A stretch of DNA of 64,000 nucleotides from NCBI RefSeq assembly GCF_016907975.1, contig NZ_JAFBCY010000004.1:310001-374000 (forward strand). Reading direction: 5' to 3'. This DNA comes from Methylopila capsulata. GTDB lineage: Bacteria; Pseudomonadota; Alphaproteobacteria; Rhizobiales; Methylopilaceae. Shown here piece by piece: positions 10,501-18,774 of the stretch. The notes beneath the pieces are model-generated. The model saw nothing but the letters and a program-made list of their open reading frames with translations, searched no databases and was not told the origin of the DNA. Position numbers and translations under genes: made by a program. Every line of letters starts with the position of its first letter. Position 1 is the stretch's first letter.

Positions 10501-11719
10501 CGCCGACGATCTGTTCGCTGGTGCGTGCGAGCCGCTCGTCGAGGTCGACGCCGGTCGCCGCCAGCCGGTCGGTGAGCAGCGCGGTGCGCTCCTCGAGCGA
10601 GCGGGCGAGGCTCTCGCCGCTGTCGGTCATTGCGTCGCGCGCCGCGTCGGCGCGGGCGGCGACGGTCTCGGCGAGCCGCGAGCCGGTCTCGTCGAGGCTG
10701 CGGGTCACGGCGTCGCTGGTGCTGGAGAGACGCTCGATCAGCTCCGCGCCGCGTCCGCCGACGGCGACGAGCATCGCCTCGCCGGCCTCGGCGATCGCCG
10801 CGGACAGCTCCATGCTCTTGGCGTCGAGGTGTTCGGTCACCCGCGCGCCGGACTCGGCGATGTTCGCGGTCAGCAGCGTCGCGGCCGCGTTGAGGTCGCG
10901 GGCGAGGAGCTCGTGCGCCCCGGCGATGGTCTCGCGCAGGCGCTCAGCGTTGCCGTCGATGGCTTCGCGCTCGCTCTGCAGCTCTGCGATCAGGTTGCGG
11001 ACGCGCAGTTCGTTGTCGTGGAAGGAGCGCTCGAGCGAGGAGACCTCGCCGCGCACCAGCGACTCCAGATCGCCGGCGCGGTTCACGGCGCGCTCGATGC
11101 CGTCGCCCATGGCGGCGACCTCGCGGCGCACGGCCTGGCCGAGCGAGGTGACGGAGTCGGTCGACGAGGTCTCGGGCTCCGCGAGACGGAGCGCGACCTC
11201 GGTCATCGAACGGGCGACGAGGCGCATCTCCTGCGAGCGCCAGGCCATCATCGCGAGCATAAAGAAGAATACGATCGGCGCGAAGGTGCCGACGAAGGCG
11301 GCGGCGAGCTGCGCCTGGATCGCGCGGTCGGCGAGGTCGGCGCCGCCCTGGCCGAGGCCCACGACGCCGAAGACATAGAGCGCGCCCAGCGCGGCCCAGG
11401 CCACGGCGGCGGCGGTCGCCAGCACGAACGGGCCGTTCGAGGGCTTGCGCTGCAGGGCGTAGAGGATGTGTGCGAAGGAGCGGGCGTCGTCGTTCGCGGG
11501 CGCGCGGCGGCCGGAGCGGTCGGGCGTCGGCGCGACGCGGCGTTCGGGAGCGGCGGCCTGAAGCTGCGGCTCGACCATGGGCTCCGTCACGGTAGGTTCG
11601 GGCGCGGCCTTGCGCGGGGCGACGACCGCCTTCGCGCCGGGGGCGACCAGGTTCAGCGCCTCCTCGATGGCGGACAGGGCCGCTTCCGCGGGATCCTTGG
11701 CAGGATTGGGATTCGCCAT
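4589..11719 (-). CDS. gpr: Giant coiled-coil membrane protein, GPR/RgsE-like polar growth protein
   Basis: 2376-aa protein. An N-terminal Pro/Ala-rich cytoplasmic segment is followed by two transmembrane helices (about 97-121 and 138-159). About 2000 residues of alpha-helix with apolipoprotein-like repeats come next, then an Ala/Pro-rich linker (about 2161-2257) and a folded C-terminal domain of about 119 residues starting near SPLHAIESLDSL. This architecture matches the growth pole ring protein (GPR) of Agrobacterium and RgsE of Sinorhizobium, which are needed for polar cell growth in Hyphomicrobiales. Residues 704-1055 are four gap-free 88-residue repeats; residues 1306-1557 are fourteen 18-residue repeats. 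The start at 11719 (MANPNPAKD, with GAGG upstream) is preferred to the one ten codons earlier. Assignment rests on architecture and recalled family features, not on an alignment. Confidence 0.82.
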   Translation of the reverse strand: MANPNPAKDPAEAALSAIEEALNLVAPGAKAVVAPRKAAPEPTVTEPMVEPQLQAAAPERRVAPTPDRSGRRAPANDDARSFAHILYALQRKPSNGPFVLATAAAVAWAALGALYVFGVVGLGQGGADLADRAIQAQLAAAFVGTFAPIVFFFMLAMMAWRSQEMRLVARSMTEVALRLAEPETSSTDSVTSLGQAVRREVAAMGDGIERAVNRAGDLESLVRGEVSSLERSFHDNELRVRNLIAELQSEREAIDGNAERLRETIAGAHELLARDLNAAATLLTANIAESGARVTEHLDAKSMELSAAIAEAGEAMLVAVGGRGAELIERLSSTSDAVTRSLDETGSRLAETVAARADAARDAMTDSGESLARSLEERTALLTDRLAATGVDLDERLARTSEQIVGVLDGRGSQMATELERSGAAVLDRISERFGELHVALDRTSADLGEGFAARAGELTDALASTAASVTDAFGERGARVTEQLETVASRLSDDFAARGERAAETLQRAGDDVTGGFTERADLILRSLSERAEAVSEALREVGEDFQGVLAVRAAEVTEAVKTAGDGVVLDLSLRGSEITGKLDETGGRLAESISLKSGELADRLSEASAKMHEAIVVHGGELERRFGENGERIAALLEERGDNVATRIAAASDRVHEAVVGRSGEVEREFDAAGARIVAAIETRALEVRESIEATTVTIADVLSERGGILVTQLGDAAERIHDVVVVRGSDLESRLAATGDNLGETIEARAVAAQAAFDAAAERISSGVEERLRAFEERLSTTGGSVADIIADRGGALASTLEETAERIHESIAGRGGELEGRLVAVVGSLGEAIDGRAAAVEEIFASASERATSGLDERLVAFEQRLTGAGGVIAGVIAERGGDLATRLDDAAERIDSLLAGRGGALGDRLEAGAETLRVALEERAAAIEAKFGAAVERVATGSDERLRAFDEQITSTGGVIAEIIAERGGALVSSLGETAERIHDVVVLRGDELERRLSASGDGLGAKIDERAAAAEAAFDAATGRISTTVEDRLRAFEERLATTGVSVADVIAERGGQLTMTIGDTAERIHDAIVNRGADLQTRLASAEIRFVETIDARALAAEGVFDAAGQRLGASFEDRLGAFEQRFDGAGSALGERLAGEVARAERLLGEAASLVALRLRDGAQNAGATLQASVEGFGVALDGRVAEVNSQLERVSDEIGSAIASRGETLSEALAATARQLADEIATRGGAVNDAFAAQLTALDKTLDERGPALADRIGAASESFAESVASHVGDVERVLREDGGRLAESIGETAGRLETSMADRLASFDGKMSEFDGAIADRLAGFDDRLAAIDLASRSHLGAVDGRIERLDETIGARVGQFDEKISTFDQLFSGRITALDGQILRLDETIALRVGSIDEKIDAIDETVGAQVGRIDDQVAQLDRVIGERLGAFDARVTTLDGTLGERLESFTGRVAALDDSLGERVASFDDKATGIGEALTKSLETFDNRANVLHRAVASRINVFDAKATEFEKAIAAHADGVTTRTTELEGVLAQRFGAFDEQLGGRIGDLALSLESRISRIDDGLEARTRALNETLAARTLELARTLGDGSTGVAAALADRAAEFAATLSERTDELIASFDGKAETVGATLGARALEVASELEGRITRFETVVSSGLDAVSANLGARGDALTSELALKTDALAQAIAEATERAQGDMSRLSGEVAEALVARIGELTVTLERQGYGLVERFGAQSAAVTREIAAAGDAVSTQIESRSATLIDGLASRGDTLKETLEALNGDLVRTFETRGAETVESLNSVADRLRVVSHRLSETMGLETSKAVEHLDGSSRKLQEAVVEATSTLATTVARESKRAVADLSRTQTALTGEMADVLTKLADSNAGLQTLLDNAGQKLGAVESELSGRVTAFEEIMADIAETTTRTGEKVGAQVTSLRDVSSGVLQRVTEVSKKLDDQTQAIAAVTTTLDGAQGRLAGALEERRSALETLSGALVAKADELGGVIEGFTVSIDGALSKSEQRAQKVAESLAQQVGATAQQIAGEFEKVRQTTETEREKTATALKAANEEAARDIAKTLGAATGRFAEITRELRGMTSSIQAELDTTREQLRRGVLEMPKEAEENAAELRRVMAEQIRALTALGEIAARQGASFDVAEPAQARAAAAKPAAAPARPAAPAPTRAAAPAATAPRPATPKPAAPAAARGAAPAEENGSWISGLLARASRDDAPAGAPAAAVRKPAPAAPQQRSPLHAIESLDSLSVDIARMIDHQAVTDLWDRYRRGERNVFTRRLYTLQGQQTFEEIRRKYGAEPEFRATVERYISEFERLLEEVGEDDRDNMLTNTYLTSETGKVYTMLAHAAGKFDPS
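7049..7804 (-). repeat. Fourteen tandem 54-bp (18-residue) repeats inside gpr
   Basis: The translation divides without gaps into 14 units of 18 residues, for example LDETIGARVGQFDEKIST, IDETVGAQVGRIDDQVAQ and LDRVIGERLGAFDARVTT. The consensus is LDxxIxxRvxxFDxkxxx. Eighteen residues are five alpha-helical turns. The unit differs from the 88-residue hendecad block upstream, so the protein contains two helical periodicities. Confidence 0.88.
8555..9610 (-). repeat. Four tandem 264-bp in-frame repeats inside gpr
   Basis: The anchor CCGCCG, which encodes the GG of an AERGG or ADRGG motif, recurs at 8535, 8799, 9063, 9327 and 9591, exactly 264 bp apart with no indels. Each unit encodes 88 residues, that is eight 11-residue helical turns. 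Units run VLSERGG..., IIADRGG..., VIAERGG..., IIAERGG.... A fifth, diverged copy continues below 8555, and a 66-residue (six hendecad) version lies before the first copy. Confidence 0.9.
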
Positions 11720-11967
11720 CGTCTCAAGCCTCGCGTCCGTACACTGCACACATCGGTCGCTTCGGACCCGCCGGTCTCACGCGAGACTGACGACGCCCTC
11801 TGCCGGATCGTGTCCCCACACAGACACGGCCCGTCTCGCCGTTCGGGGTCGTCACGCCATCGCCACGAAAACGCCGCGGCGTCGTCAGGCATGCGTCCCC
11901 ACGCTTCTGATGGTACCGATGATCCCGCGACTAGAGAACCGCGGAATCCATCCGTTGGCAAACGTCG

Positions 11968-11982
11968 TTAACGGGTTGTTCA
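11968..11982 (+). promoter_or_regulatory. Near-consensus CtrA-like site
   Basis: TTAA-N7-TTCA (consensus TTAA-N7-TTAA) lies in the 294-bp spacer between the divergent gpr-like gene and the VWA gene, 32 bases before the latter. One of the eight conserved positions deviates. Cell-cycle control of a polar growth gene would make sense, but a single degenerate match is weak evidence. No other clear site was seen in this spacer. Confidence 0.2.
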
Positions 11983-12013
11983 CCATCTCAAACGATTCGG
12001 CCGGTCCCGCGTC

Positions 12014-13192
12014 ATGTTCCTGAGGTTTTTCGAGGCGCTCCGCAGCGCCGGCGTGCCGGTGTCCTTGCGGGAGCACCTCGCGTTTCTGGAGGCGCTGGAC
12101 CGCGGGCTTCGTCCGACGGACGCCGACGGGCTCCATGCGCTCGCCCGCGCCTGCCTCGTCAAGGACGAGCGGCACTTCGACCGATTCGACCGCGTTTTCG
12201 CCCAGATCTTCGCCGGAGCCGAGGCCCTCGCGGAATCGCTCGCCGGGGCCGAGATCCCGCCGGACTGGTTGCTGAAGCGCTTCGAACGGCTGCTGTCGGA
12301 TGAAGAGAAGGCGGCGATCGAGGCGATGGGCGGGCTCGACAAGCTGCTCGAGACGCTGCGCCAGCGCCTCGCGGAGCAGAAAGGGCGGCATGAGGGCGGA
12401 AACAAGTGGGTGGGCACGGGCGGCACGTCGCCCTTCGGCGCCTACGGCTACAATCCGGAAGGGATCCGGATCGGGCAGGAGGGCAACCGCAATTTCAAGG
12501 CGGTGAAGGTCTGGGACAAGCGGGAGTTCCGCGATCTGGACGGCGATGTCGAGATCGGCACGCGGGCGATCAAGGTGGCGCTGCGGCGCATGCGTCGCTT
12601 CGCCCGCGCCGGCGCGGCGGAGGAGTTCGACCTCGACGGCACCGTGGGCGCGACCGCGCGCCAGGGCTTTCTCGACGTGAAGCTGCGCCCGGAGCGGCGC
12701 AACGCGGTGCAGGTGCTGCTGCTGCTCGACGTCGGCGGGTCCATGGACGGGCACGTGCGCGCCTGCGAGGAGCTGTTCTCGGCCGCGCGGTCCGAGTTCA
12801 AGCGGCTCGACCACTTCTATTTTCACAACTGCGTCTACGAGCACGTGTGGCGCGACAACCGCCGCCGGCGCGCCGAACTCACGCCCACCCTCAACCTGCT
12901 GCGCGGCTATCCGCCGGAGTGCCGGGTCGTGATCGTCGGCGACGCGTCCATGAGCCCCTACGAGCTGCTGTCGCCCGGCGGCTCGGTCGAGCACATGAAC
13001 AAGGAGGCAGGCCGCGTCTGGCTGCGGCGGCTCGCCGATCGCTTCCCGAAGCTCGCCTGGGTCAATCCGTTGCCGGAGCGGAACTGGTCGTGGACGGAGT
13101 CGATCGACATCGTCCGGGACGTGGTCGAAGGACGCATGTACCCGCTCAGCCTCGACGGACTCGACCGCGCGACCCGGGCGCTGGCGCGCTGA
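12014..13192 (+). CDS. VWA domain protein, CoxE-like
   Basis: 392-aa cytoplasmic protein of the CoxE-like VWA family that usually works with a MoxR-type AAA+ ATPase in metal-centre or complex maturation. The helical N-terminal half contains the conserved GTGGTSPFG segment (about 135-143). The VWA domain starts near residue 230. Its MIDAS loop reads DVGGS (239-243), so the first Ser of the classic DxSxS is Gly. No signal peptide is seen. A MoxR ATPase that could be its partner lies at 21241-22086 rather than next door. The exact client complex is unknown. Confidence 0.85.
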   Translation: MFLRFFEALRSAGVPVSLREHLAFLEALDRGLRPTDADGLHALARACLVKDERHFDRFDRVFAQIFAGAEALAESLAGAEIPPDWLLKRFERLLSDEEKAAIEAMGGLDKLLETLRQRLAEQKGRHEGGNKWVGTGGTSPFGAYGYNPEGIRIGQEGNRNFKAVKVWDKREFRDLDGDVEIGTRAIKVALRRMRRFARAGAAEEFDLDGTVGATARQGFLDVKLRPERRNAVQVLLLLDVGGSMDGHVRACEELFSAARSEFKRLDHFYFHNCVYEHVWRDNRRRRAELTPTLNLLRGYPPECRVVIVGDASMSPYELLSPGGSVEHMNKEAGRVWLRRLADRFPKLAWVNPLPERNWSWTESIDIVRDVVEGRMYPLSLDGLDRATRALAR

Positions 13193-13217
13193 AGGCCCGG
13201 TCGGCGTCCTAAAACAC

Positions 13218-13359
13218 GTTCGCCAGAGTTCGCTTGTGGCGGCGAACACGCTCCACGTCGTCCCGGCCGAAGTGCCGGGGTCATAAACCCAGTCGTATCA
13301 GGTTGTTACGCACCGTCGTGGTTATGGATGCCGGCACTTCGGACGGCATTACGACGGTG
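13218..13359. other. Interleaved inverted repeats in convergent intergenic region (candidate structured RNA)
   Basis: Three perfect inverted repeats lie in the 220 bp between the convergent VWA gene and ferredoxin reductase gene. They are GTTCGCC/GGCGAAC (13218-13224 and 13241-13247), CCGAAGTGCCGG/CCGGCACTTCGG (13267-13278 and 13331-13342) and CACCGTCGT/ACGACGGTG (13311-13319 and 13351-13359). The last two are interleaved, which is the pairing order of a pseudoknot. No T-run follows, so it is not a plain terminator. It could be a small RNA, a 3' element or overlapping protein sites. Confidence 0.5.
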
Positions 13360-13412
13360 GTTCACGCGCTCGAAGTCGCGGTGAACGGGCGCCAGTTGGG
13401 CGCGATCGGCCG

Positions 13413-14480
<1,068 letters not shown>

Positions 14481-14526
14481 CTAGCCGAGGCGCGGCCCCG
14501 GGAAAAGGACCGGCGGCCGAACGGCG

Positions 14527-14847
14527 TCAGCCCTGACGCTGAGGGGTCGTCACCTTGAGGCCGTCGAGCGCCGACGTGATCTTGATCTGGCAGGAGAGGC
14601 GGCTGGACGGCCGGACGTCGAAGGCGAAGTCCAGCATGTCCTCCTCCATCGGGGTCGGACCGCCGACCACCTCGCTCCAGGCCTCGTCCACGTAGACGTG
14701 GCAGGTCGCGCAGGAGCATCCGCCGCCGCACTCGGCCTCGATGCCGGGGACGTCGTTCGCGATGGCGACCTCCATCACGGTCTGGCCCTCTCGCGCCTCG
14801 ACCGTGCGTTCGCCGCCGTCATGATCGGTGAAGGTGATCTGGGCCAT
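14527..14847 (-). CDS. 2Fe-2S ferredoxin, adrenodoxin type
   Basis: 106-aa electron carrier. Cluster ligands follow the vertebrate/adrenodoxin spacing: Cys40, Cys46, Cys49 and Cys86 (C-x5-C-x2-C-x36-C). An extra Cys44 lies inside the loop. Typical motifs are present: [15 protein letters not shown] and the C-terminal RLSCQI. It starts with MAQITF, which is normal for the family. It lies upstream of the ferredoxin reductase gene and probably shares its transcript. It could serve Fe-S cluster assembly or a cytochrome P450; no such partner is in the window. Confidence 0.93.
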   Translation of the reverse strand: MAQITFTDHDGGERTVEAREGQTVMEVAIANDVPGIEAECGGGCSCATCHVYVDEAWSEVVGGPTPMEEDMLDFAFDVRPSSRLSCQIKITSALDGLKVTTPQRQG

Positions 14848-15020
14848 CGCCGCGCCGCCTCTTGCACAGACGGACCGGCCCGCCGTGCCGCGGCCGATCC
14901 TTCGGCGGGCTGTTTAGAGCGTTTCGCATCCGCGCGCCAGACGCCGGCCGGTCGCCGTCGTCGCGCGTTCAGATCGCGGCCGGCTGATCCAGCCGGCCCG
15001 TACGTTCGAAGCCTGAAGGC

Positions 15021-15398
15021 TCAGCGGTCGAACCCGAAGCGCAGTTCGATCGCGGAGGTCGCCTCTGCGACGGACTCGGCGACTTCGGCGAGAGCCTTGC
15101 CGGTAGGCTCGCCGGCGTTCGCCGCGCGCTCGAGCTCGTCGGCCGCATAGGCCACGCGACCGGCGCCGACGCCGCGGGCCGAGCCCTTCAGCGTGTGCGC
15201 GATCTGGGCGCGCTCGGACGGGCAGGTCACCGCTTCGAAACGGAAGAGGAGGATGCGCGCCTGACGGCGGAAGAGCTCGAGGACCTCGCGCTCGAGGGTC
15301 CGGTCGCCAAGGGTCTGGCGGGAGAGGTGGGCGAGGTCGATCGCAGTCGCGAATTCCCCGCCGGTGCGTTGCTCGTACTGTTCCATGATGCTCGACAT
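15021..15398 (-). CDS. Hpt domain protein (orphan phosphotransfer protein)
   Basis: 125-aa single-domain histidine phosphotransferase. The phosphorylated His is His68 in HTLKGSARGVGA, the Hpt signature, inside a helical bundle. The start at 15398 (MSSIMEQ) is chosen because the longer reading adds a basic, non-conserved stretch. A GGAG lies 12 bases upstream, slightly far, and the Met four codons later is a second option. No kinase or receiver gene is adjacent, so its partners must lie elsewhere. It probably shuttles phosphate from a hybrid kinase to a response regulator. Confidence 0.85.
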   Translation of the reverse strand: MSSIMEQYEQRTGGEFATAIDLAHLSRQTLGDRTLEREVLELFRRQARILLFRFEAVTCPSERAQIAHTLKGSARGVGAGRVAYAADELERAANAGEPTGKALAEVAESVAEATSAIELRFGFDR

Positions 15399-15730
15399 GA
15401 TGACTTTAAACTCCAACCCCGCTGATACGCTGCGGGCGCCTTTCTGAAGTGTGCGACTGCGATGGTGAAACAAAGGCGCCGAAACGTCTTGATCACCTTT
15501 CGGCGAAAGCTTTTCCTAGAAAGTGACCTTTCGGCCACGGTGATCAGTTTCGCCGAGCGACGTTGAACTCGGTCCGAACGCGGCGTTCATCCGCCGTTCA
15601 CCCTGGCGCCACCCATGGAAACGCCATGGAAGGTTTCCGAGTCGTGAACGGCGAGGCTTGAGAAAGGCGTTTGAGGCCCCCACCTCCTGCAGCGCCGTGG
15701 AATCGTCGCGGCTGTGAATTCCGGGGATCC
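15399..15730. other. 332-bp divergent spacer with paired direct and inverted repeats
   Basis: There is no gene here. Between the divergent Hpt and sixA genes, the decamer ACCTTTCGGC occurs twice (15495-15504 and 15526-15535), 31 bp apart or about three helical turns. The pair is framed by an 8-bp inverted repeat, TGATCACC (15490-15497) and GGTGATCA (15539-15546). This is a possible operator; no known factor is recognised. Confidence 0.4.
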
Positions 15731-16258
15731 ATGCGCCGTCTCATTCTGTTCCGTCACGCGAAGTCCGATTGGTCGCTGGCCGCGACCGCCGACCATGACC
15801 GCGGCCTCGCCACCCGCGGCCGAAAGGCCGCCGGGCCCATGGGGGCGTGGCTGGCGGGCCGGGGCTTCCGCCCCGACCTCGTGCTGTGCTCGACGGCCAA
15901 GCGCGCGAAAGCCACCTGGGACATCGCGAAGGGCGCCTTCTCGCCGGCTCCGGAGACACGCGTGTTGCGGGAGGCCTATGAGGCGTCCGCCCAGGGCTTG
16001 CTGGACCTGATCCGCTCCGCGCCGTCGGAGGCGCAGACGTTGATGCTCGTCGGCCACAATCCCGGCCTCGCGGATCTGGTCGACCTGCTGGCGGGCTCGG
16101 GGGACCCGGAGGCCCGGCGGCTGCTGTCGGTGAAGTTTCCGACGGCCGCGATCGCGGTGCTCGATTTGCCATTCGATCGCTGGACCGAGACTGCGCCGCG
16201 CGCGGGACGGCTCGACCGGTTCGTCACCCCCAAGAGCCTCGGCCTCGACGTCGCATGA
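15731..16258 (+). CDS. sixA: SixA-like phosphohistidine phosphatase
   Basis: 175-aa cytoplasmic phosphatase of the histidine phosphatase (RHG) superfamily. The catalytic motif LFRHAKS has His9, and the second His109 is in LVGHNPGL. SixA removes phosphate from Hpt-type phosphohistidines. That suits the divergent neighbour, an orphan Hpt protein, although a functional link is inference. The ATG at 15731 follows CGGGGA and gives the normal family start MRRLILFRHAKS; 20 extra upstream codons are rejected. The stop overlaps the ATG of the ycjX-like gene by four bases, so the two are translationally coupled. Confidence 0.88.
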   Translation: MRRLILFRHAKSDWSLAATADHDRGLATRGRKAAGPMGAWLAGRGFRPDLVLCSTAKRAKATWDIAKGAFSPAPETRVLREAYEASAQGLLDLIRSAPSEAQTLMLVGHNPGLADLVDLLAGSGDPEARRLLSVKFPTAAIAVLDLPFDRWTETAPRAGRLDRFVTPKSLGLDVA

Positions 16259-17730
16259 ACTTCGGCGACCTTGCCCACGAAGCCCGGATCGCGGCGCAGA
16301 GCCTGCTCGACGCCGCCGCAGGCACGCTCGATCCGACGCTGCGGCTCGGCGTCACCGGGCTGTCGCGCGCGGGCAAGACCGTGTTCCTCACCGCGCTGGT
16401 CAACGCCCTGACGCAGGGCGGCCGCTTGCCCGCGTTTCGCGCCTACGGCCAGGGCCGCATCGCCGGGGCGCGGCTCGCGCCGCAGCCGGACGACGCCGTG
16501 CCGCGGTTCGAGGTCGAGACCCATCTGAGGGCGTTGACCGGCGCCGACCGGCACTGGCCCGAGTCCACCCGGCGGATCTCCGAGCTGCGCGTGGTGGTCG
16601 ATTTCGAAAGCCGCTCCGGCTTTCTCAGCCGGCAGCGGCCGGGCCGTCGCCTCACGCTCGACATCGTCGACTACCCCGGCGAATGGCTGCTCGATCTCGC
16701 CCTGCTGTCGCAGGACTTCCGGACCTGGTCGCAGAAGACGCTGCAAGCCTCTGACGGCCCAACGCGCGCGCCGCTCGCCGCCGAATGGCGGGCCCATCTC
16801 GCGACCCTCGATCCGACCGCCCGCGAAGACGAAACCGCCGCCCGGCAGGCGGCCGCGCTGTTCCGCGCCTATCTGATTGCAGGCCGCGGCGAACGCGTCG
16901 CGCTGTCGACGCTCCCGCCCGGCCGCTTCCTGATGCCGGGCGATCTCGACGGCAGCCCGGCGCTGACCTTCGCGCCGCTCGACCTTCCGGCCGAAGGCGA
17001 GGCCCCGACCGGGTCGCTGTGGGCGATGATGGAGCGGCGCTACGAATCCTACCGCAACCACGTCGTGAAACCGTTCTTCCGCGACCACTTCGCGCGGCTC
17101 GACCGCCAGGTCGTGCTCGTCGACGCGCTGGCCGCGCTGAACGCGGGCCCCGAAGCGGTCGCGGATCTCGAGGTGGCGTTGACCGACGTGCTCGCGGCGT
17201 TCCGGCACGGCCGGAACTCGTGGCTCACCAGCCTGTTCCGGCCGAAGGTCGACCGGCTGCTGTTCGCGGCCACCAAGGCCGACCACCTGCATCACACCAG
17301 CCATGACCGGCTCGAGGCGATCCTGCGGCGCCTCGTCGGACGGGCGATCAAGAATGCGGAGTTCGACGGCGCGGCGGTCGACGTCGTGGCGCTGGCCGCG
17401 GTGCGGGCCACACGGGAAGCTACGGCGCGGCAGGGCCGGGACGATCTCCCCGTCATCGTGGGCGTGCCGGAGGCGGGCGAGCGCTCCGGAGGCCAGGTGT
17501 TCGACGGCCAGGAGGAGATCGCGGTGTTCCCCGGCGATCTGCCGGAGGACCCTGAGACGGCGCTCAGCGCTGGCGGCTACCGCGGCCGCGCGGTGAGCGA
17601 CGACGGCGGCGACATCCGCTTCGTGAAGTTTCGTCCGCCGAGGCTCGCGCCCGAGCGCGGGGTCACGCAGCTTCCGCACATCCGGCTCGACCGCACGCTC
17701 GAATTCCTGCTGGGAGACGCGTTGCTGTGA
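16255..17730 (+). CDS. YcjX-family P-loop NTPase (DUF463)
   Basis: 491-aa protein of the YcjX family of predicted GTPase-like stress proteins. The P-loop is GLSRAGKT (35-42), and DIVDYPGEWLLDL is the family's switch-like motif. A conserved ATKADHLHH, close to an NKxD-type element, lies near residue 340. It overlaps sixA and the following TIGR01620 gene (GTGA overlap), the usual ycjX-ycjF pairing. In enterobacteria the pair belongs to the phage-shock regulon; no PspF-type site was seen here. Its biochemical role is not established. Confidence 0.88.
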   Translation: MNFGDLAHEARIAAQSLLDAAAGTLDPTLRLGVTGLSRAGKTVFLTALVNALTQGGRLPAFRAYGQGRIAGARLAPQPDDAVPRFEVETHLRALTGADRHWPESTRRISELRVVVDFESRSGFLSRQRPGRRLTLDIVDYPGEWLLDLALLSQDFRTWSQKTLQASDGPTRAPLAAEWRAHLATLDPTAREDETAARQAAALFRAYLIAGRGERVALSTLPPGRFLMPGDLDGSPALTFAPLDLPAEGEAPTGSLWAMMERRYESYRNHVVKPFFRDHFARLDRQVVLVDALAALNAGPEAVADLEVALTDVLAAFRHGRNSWLTSLFRPKVDRLLFAATKADHLHHTSHDRLEAILRRLVGRAIKNAEFDGAAVDVVALAAVRATREATARQGRDDLPVIVGVPEAGERSGGQVFDGQEEIAVFPGDLPEDPETALSAGGYRGRAVSDDGGDIRFVKFRPPRLAPERGVTQLPHIRLDRTLEFLLGDALL

Positions 17731-18773
17731 CCGACGCTCCGTCAAACGACCCGCGGCGGCAGGCCCCGCGGCGGCCGACCGCCTTCCGCCTGAACGATCC
17801 CTCCGTGGTGATGGCCGCTCCCGACGAGACGGTCGCCACCTCGCGCGGCGGCGTGGTCGTGACCTCGCAGCCCGATCCCTTCGAGGTCGAGGAGCCGGCG
17901 GCCGCGCCTGTCGCGCCGCGGCGCAAGGGGCTGTCGCTCGGCAACCTGTTCTTCGGCGCTCTCGGGGGCCTCGTCAGTCTTGCGGTCGGCCTGTGGGCGA
18001 CGCGGGTGGTCGAGGACCTGTTCGCGCGCTCGGACTGGCTGGGGTGGGTCGCGCTCGGTCTCGCCGGGCTCGCGGCGCTGGCCGGCCTCGCCATCATCGG
18101 GCGAGAGGCCGCTGGCCTCATGCGCCTGTCGCGGATCGAGCACCTGCGGGAGGCGGCGGACGCCGCGCACGCGAGCGACGACGCCAAGGCCGCCAAGCGC
18201 GTGATCGCGGACGTGATGGCGCTCTACGCCGCGCGGCCGGAGACGGCGCGCGCGCGCCGCGCCATCGCCGCCCACGACGACGACATCATCGACGGCTCAG
18301 ACCGTCTCAAGATCGCAGAGCGCGAACTGCTGGCGGCGCTCGACGTAGAGGCGACGCGCGCGATCGCGTCGTCCGCCAAGCGCGTGTCGGTGGTGACCGC
18401 GGTGTCGCCGCGCGCCATCGTGGATCTCGCCTTCGTGGCGGTGGAGGCCATGCGACTCATCCGGCGGATCGGGACGATCTACGGCGGCCGCCCGGGGTCG
18501 CTCGGCTTCTTCAAGCTGGCGAAGCATGTGCTTGGCCATCTGGCCGTGACCGGCGGCATGGGGGTCGGCGACGGTCTGCTGGAGCAGGTGCTCGGCCATG
18601 GCCTTGCGGCGAAGCTTTCGGCGCGGCTGGGGGAGGGTGTGCTGAACGGTCTTCTGACGGCCCGCGTCGGCCTCGCCGCCATGGCGGTCTGCCGGCCTCT
18701 GCCCTTCGTCGAACGCCGTCCTCCGACGGTGCGCGAGGTCGCCGGCAACCTTTTCGACACGCAGCGCCCCTAG
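17727..18773 (+). CDS. YcjF/TIGR01620-family membrane protein (DUF697)
   Basis: 348-aa inner-membrane partner of the YcjX-like NTPase. A polar N-terminus of about 65 residues is followed by two transmembrane helices (about 72-92 and 105-125). A helical cytoplasmic part and a DUF697-type C-terminal region with small hydrophobic helices come next (GSLGFFKLAKHVLGHLAVTG). The GTG start overlaps the ycjX stop. Its stop is two bases from the end of the convergent GFA gene. The function is unknown beyond its constant pairing with YcjX. Confidence 0.85.
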   Translation: MTDAPSNDPRRQAPRRPTAFRLNDPSVVMAAPDETVATSRGGVVVTSQPDPFEVEEPAAAPVAPRRKGLSLGNLFFGALGGLVSLAVGLWATRVVEDLFARSDWLGWVALGLAGLAALAGLAIIGREAAGLMRLSRIEHLREAADAAHASDDAKAAKRVIADVMALYAARPETARARRAIAAHDDDIIDGSDRLKIAERELLAALDVEATRAIASSAKRVSVVTAVSPRAIVDLAFVAVEAMRLIRRIGTIYGGRPGSLGFFKLAKHVLGHLAVTGGMGVGDGLLEQVLGHGLAAKLSARLGEGVLNGLLTARVGLAAMAVCRPLPFVERRPPTVREVAGNLFDTQRP

Positions 18774-18774
18774 C

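Noticed and set aside
8088-11378. Long plus-strand open frames opposite gpr (also 4893-6515, 6594-8039 and 9284-11971)
   Set aside because: They are Ser/Arg/Ala- or Gly/Ala/Arg-rich shadows of the repeated gpr codons, with no domain or signal. Absence of stops is expected opposite a high-GC gene.
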